From Planctomycetota bacterium (GTDB taxonomy: Bacteria > Planctomycetota > Planctomycetia > Pirellulales > Lacipirellulaceae), in contig JAADGV010000029.1 in NCBI GenBank assembly GCA_013152205.1, positions 1 to 46,399 of the forward strand: a stretch of DNA of 46,399 bases, given 5' to 3'. The notes beneath the pieces were generated by a model. It saw only the letters and a program-made list of their open reading frames with translations, was not told where the DNA came from and did no database searches. The first letter of the stretch is position 1; each line of letters starts with the position of its first letter. Below are positions 46,321-46,399 of this stretch, one piece after another. The position numbers and the translations under genes were made by a program.

Positions 46321-46399
46321 ATGGCTGAAGGCACGATCAAGCGAATTACGGACAAGGGTTTTGGCTTTATTGACGTTGGTAGCGACAAGGACCTGTTTT
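46321..46399 (+). CDS. Cold-shock domain protein, 5' part only
   Basis: The reading frame begins MAEGTIKRITDKGFGFIDVG and continues to the window end. The GTIKR..DKGFGFI segment carries RNP1-like K-G-F-G-F-I, the nucleic-acid-binding motif of CspA-type proteins. About 26 codons are present of a usual 65-90. GGGAAATG lies just upstream, a weak ribosome binding site. Confidence 0.85.
   Translation, partial: MAEGTIKRITDKGFGFIDVGSDKDLF

Overview
The window reads as chromosomal DNA of a planctomycete, most likely of the Pirellulales type. This is inferred from gene families seen here, not from any search: a secreted DUF1552 + DUF1592-type cytochrome pair, a DUF1559 'prepilin-like' protein, an exosortase with an EpsI/DUF3485 partner, a secreted giant PQQ-propeller protein, tetrahydromethanopterin-linked C1 genes (fae, mtdA/mtdB type), and many short non-coding repeats between genes. 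No rRNA, tRNA, CRISPR array or transposase gene was recognised.

Layout. 1-3.9 kb (minus): DUF1592 cytochrome-like protein followed by a Tat-exported DUF1552 protein. 4.3-6.2 kb (plus): an FtsX-type permease and a LolD-type ATPase, a two-gene ABC system. 6.7-12.5 kb (minus): a tightly packed six-gene operon of a membrane-anchored thioredoxin-like protein of unknown function, a molybdate-type ABC ATPase, a MoaD/ThiS-like carrier, a MoeB/ThiF-like activating enzyme, an internally duplicated ModA-type binding protein and a ModB-type permease. Divergent from it (12.75-16.5 kb, plus) is a 1237-residue secreted PQQ-propeller protein with an embedded FN3-like and methyltransferase-like segment. I regard 4.3-16.5 kb as the best candidate for an undescribed system: oxyanion uptake coupled to a sulfur-carrier pair and an envelope quinoprotein-like partner.

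16.8-24.5 kb (minus): a PaaI-type thioesterase, the glycerol operon glpK-glpD-glpF, and an MMPL/RND transporter. 24.6-31.9 kb: an exopolysaccharide/exosortase locus with Wzc-like chain-length/kinase protein and exosortase on minus, and Wza-type lipoprotein, an acidic secreted protein and EpsI-like protein on plus. 32-33 kb (minus): DUF1559 protein. 33.6-35.4 kb (plus): formaldehyde-activating enzyme and methylene-H4MPT dehydrogenase. 35.6-36.8 kb: cysteine desulfurase.

37.2-43.1 kb (plus) is the replication core dnaA-dnaN-dciA-gyrB (recF absent from its usual place, dnaA short at its N-terminus), with a 731-bp dnaA-dnaN gap that is a candidate origin region. 43.2-44.7 kb (plus) is an AT-richer three-gene insert: antitoxin, ParE-type toxin and an unrecognised, possibly nuclease-like protein. 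The insert overlaps the following HI0933/BaiN-type flavoprotein gene. The window ends inside a cold-shock protein gene.

A second theme is the non-coding DNA. At least seven families of dispersed or inverted repeats fill the gaps, including a ~220-bp element present both inside the molybdate-type operon and in the dnaA-dnaN gap, and a ~310-bp multi-hairpin unit present after the LolD gene and after fae.
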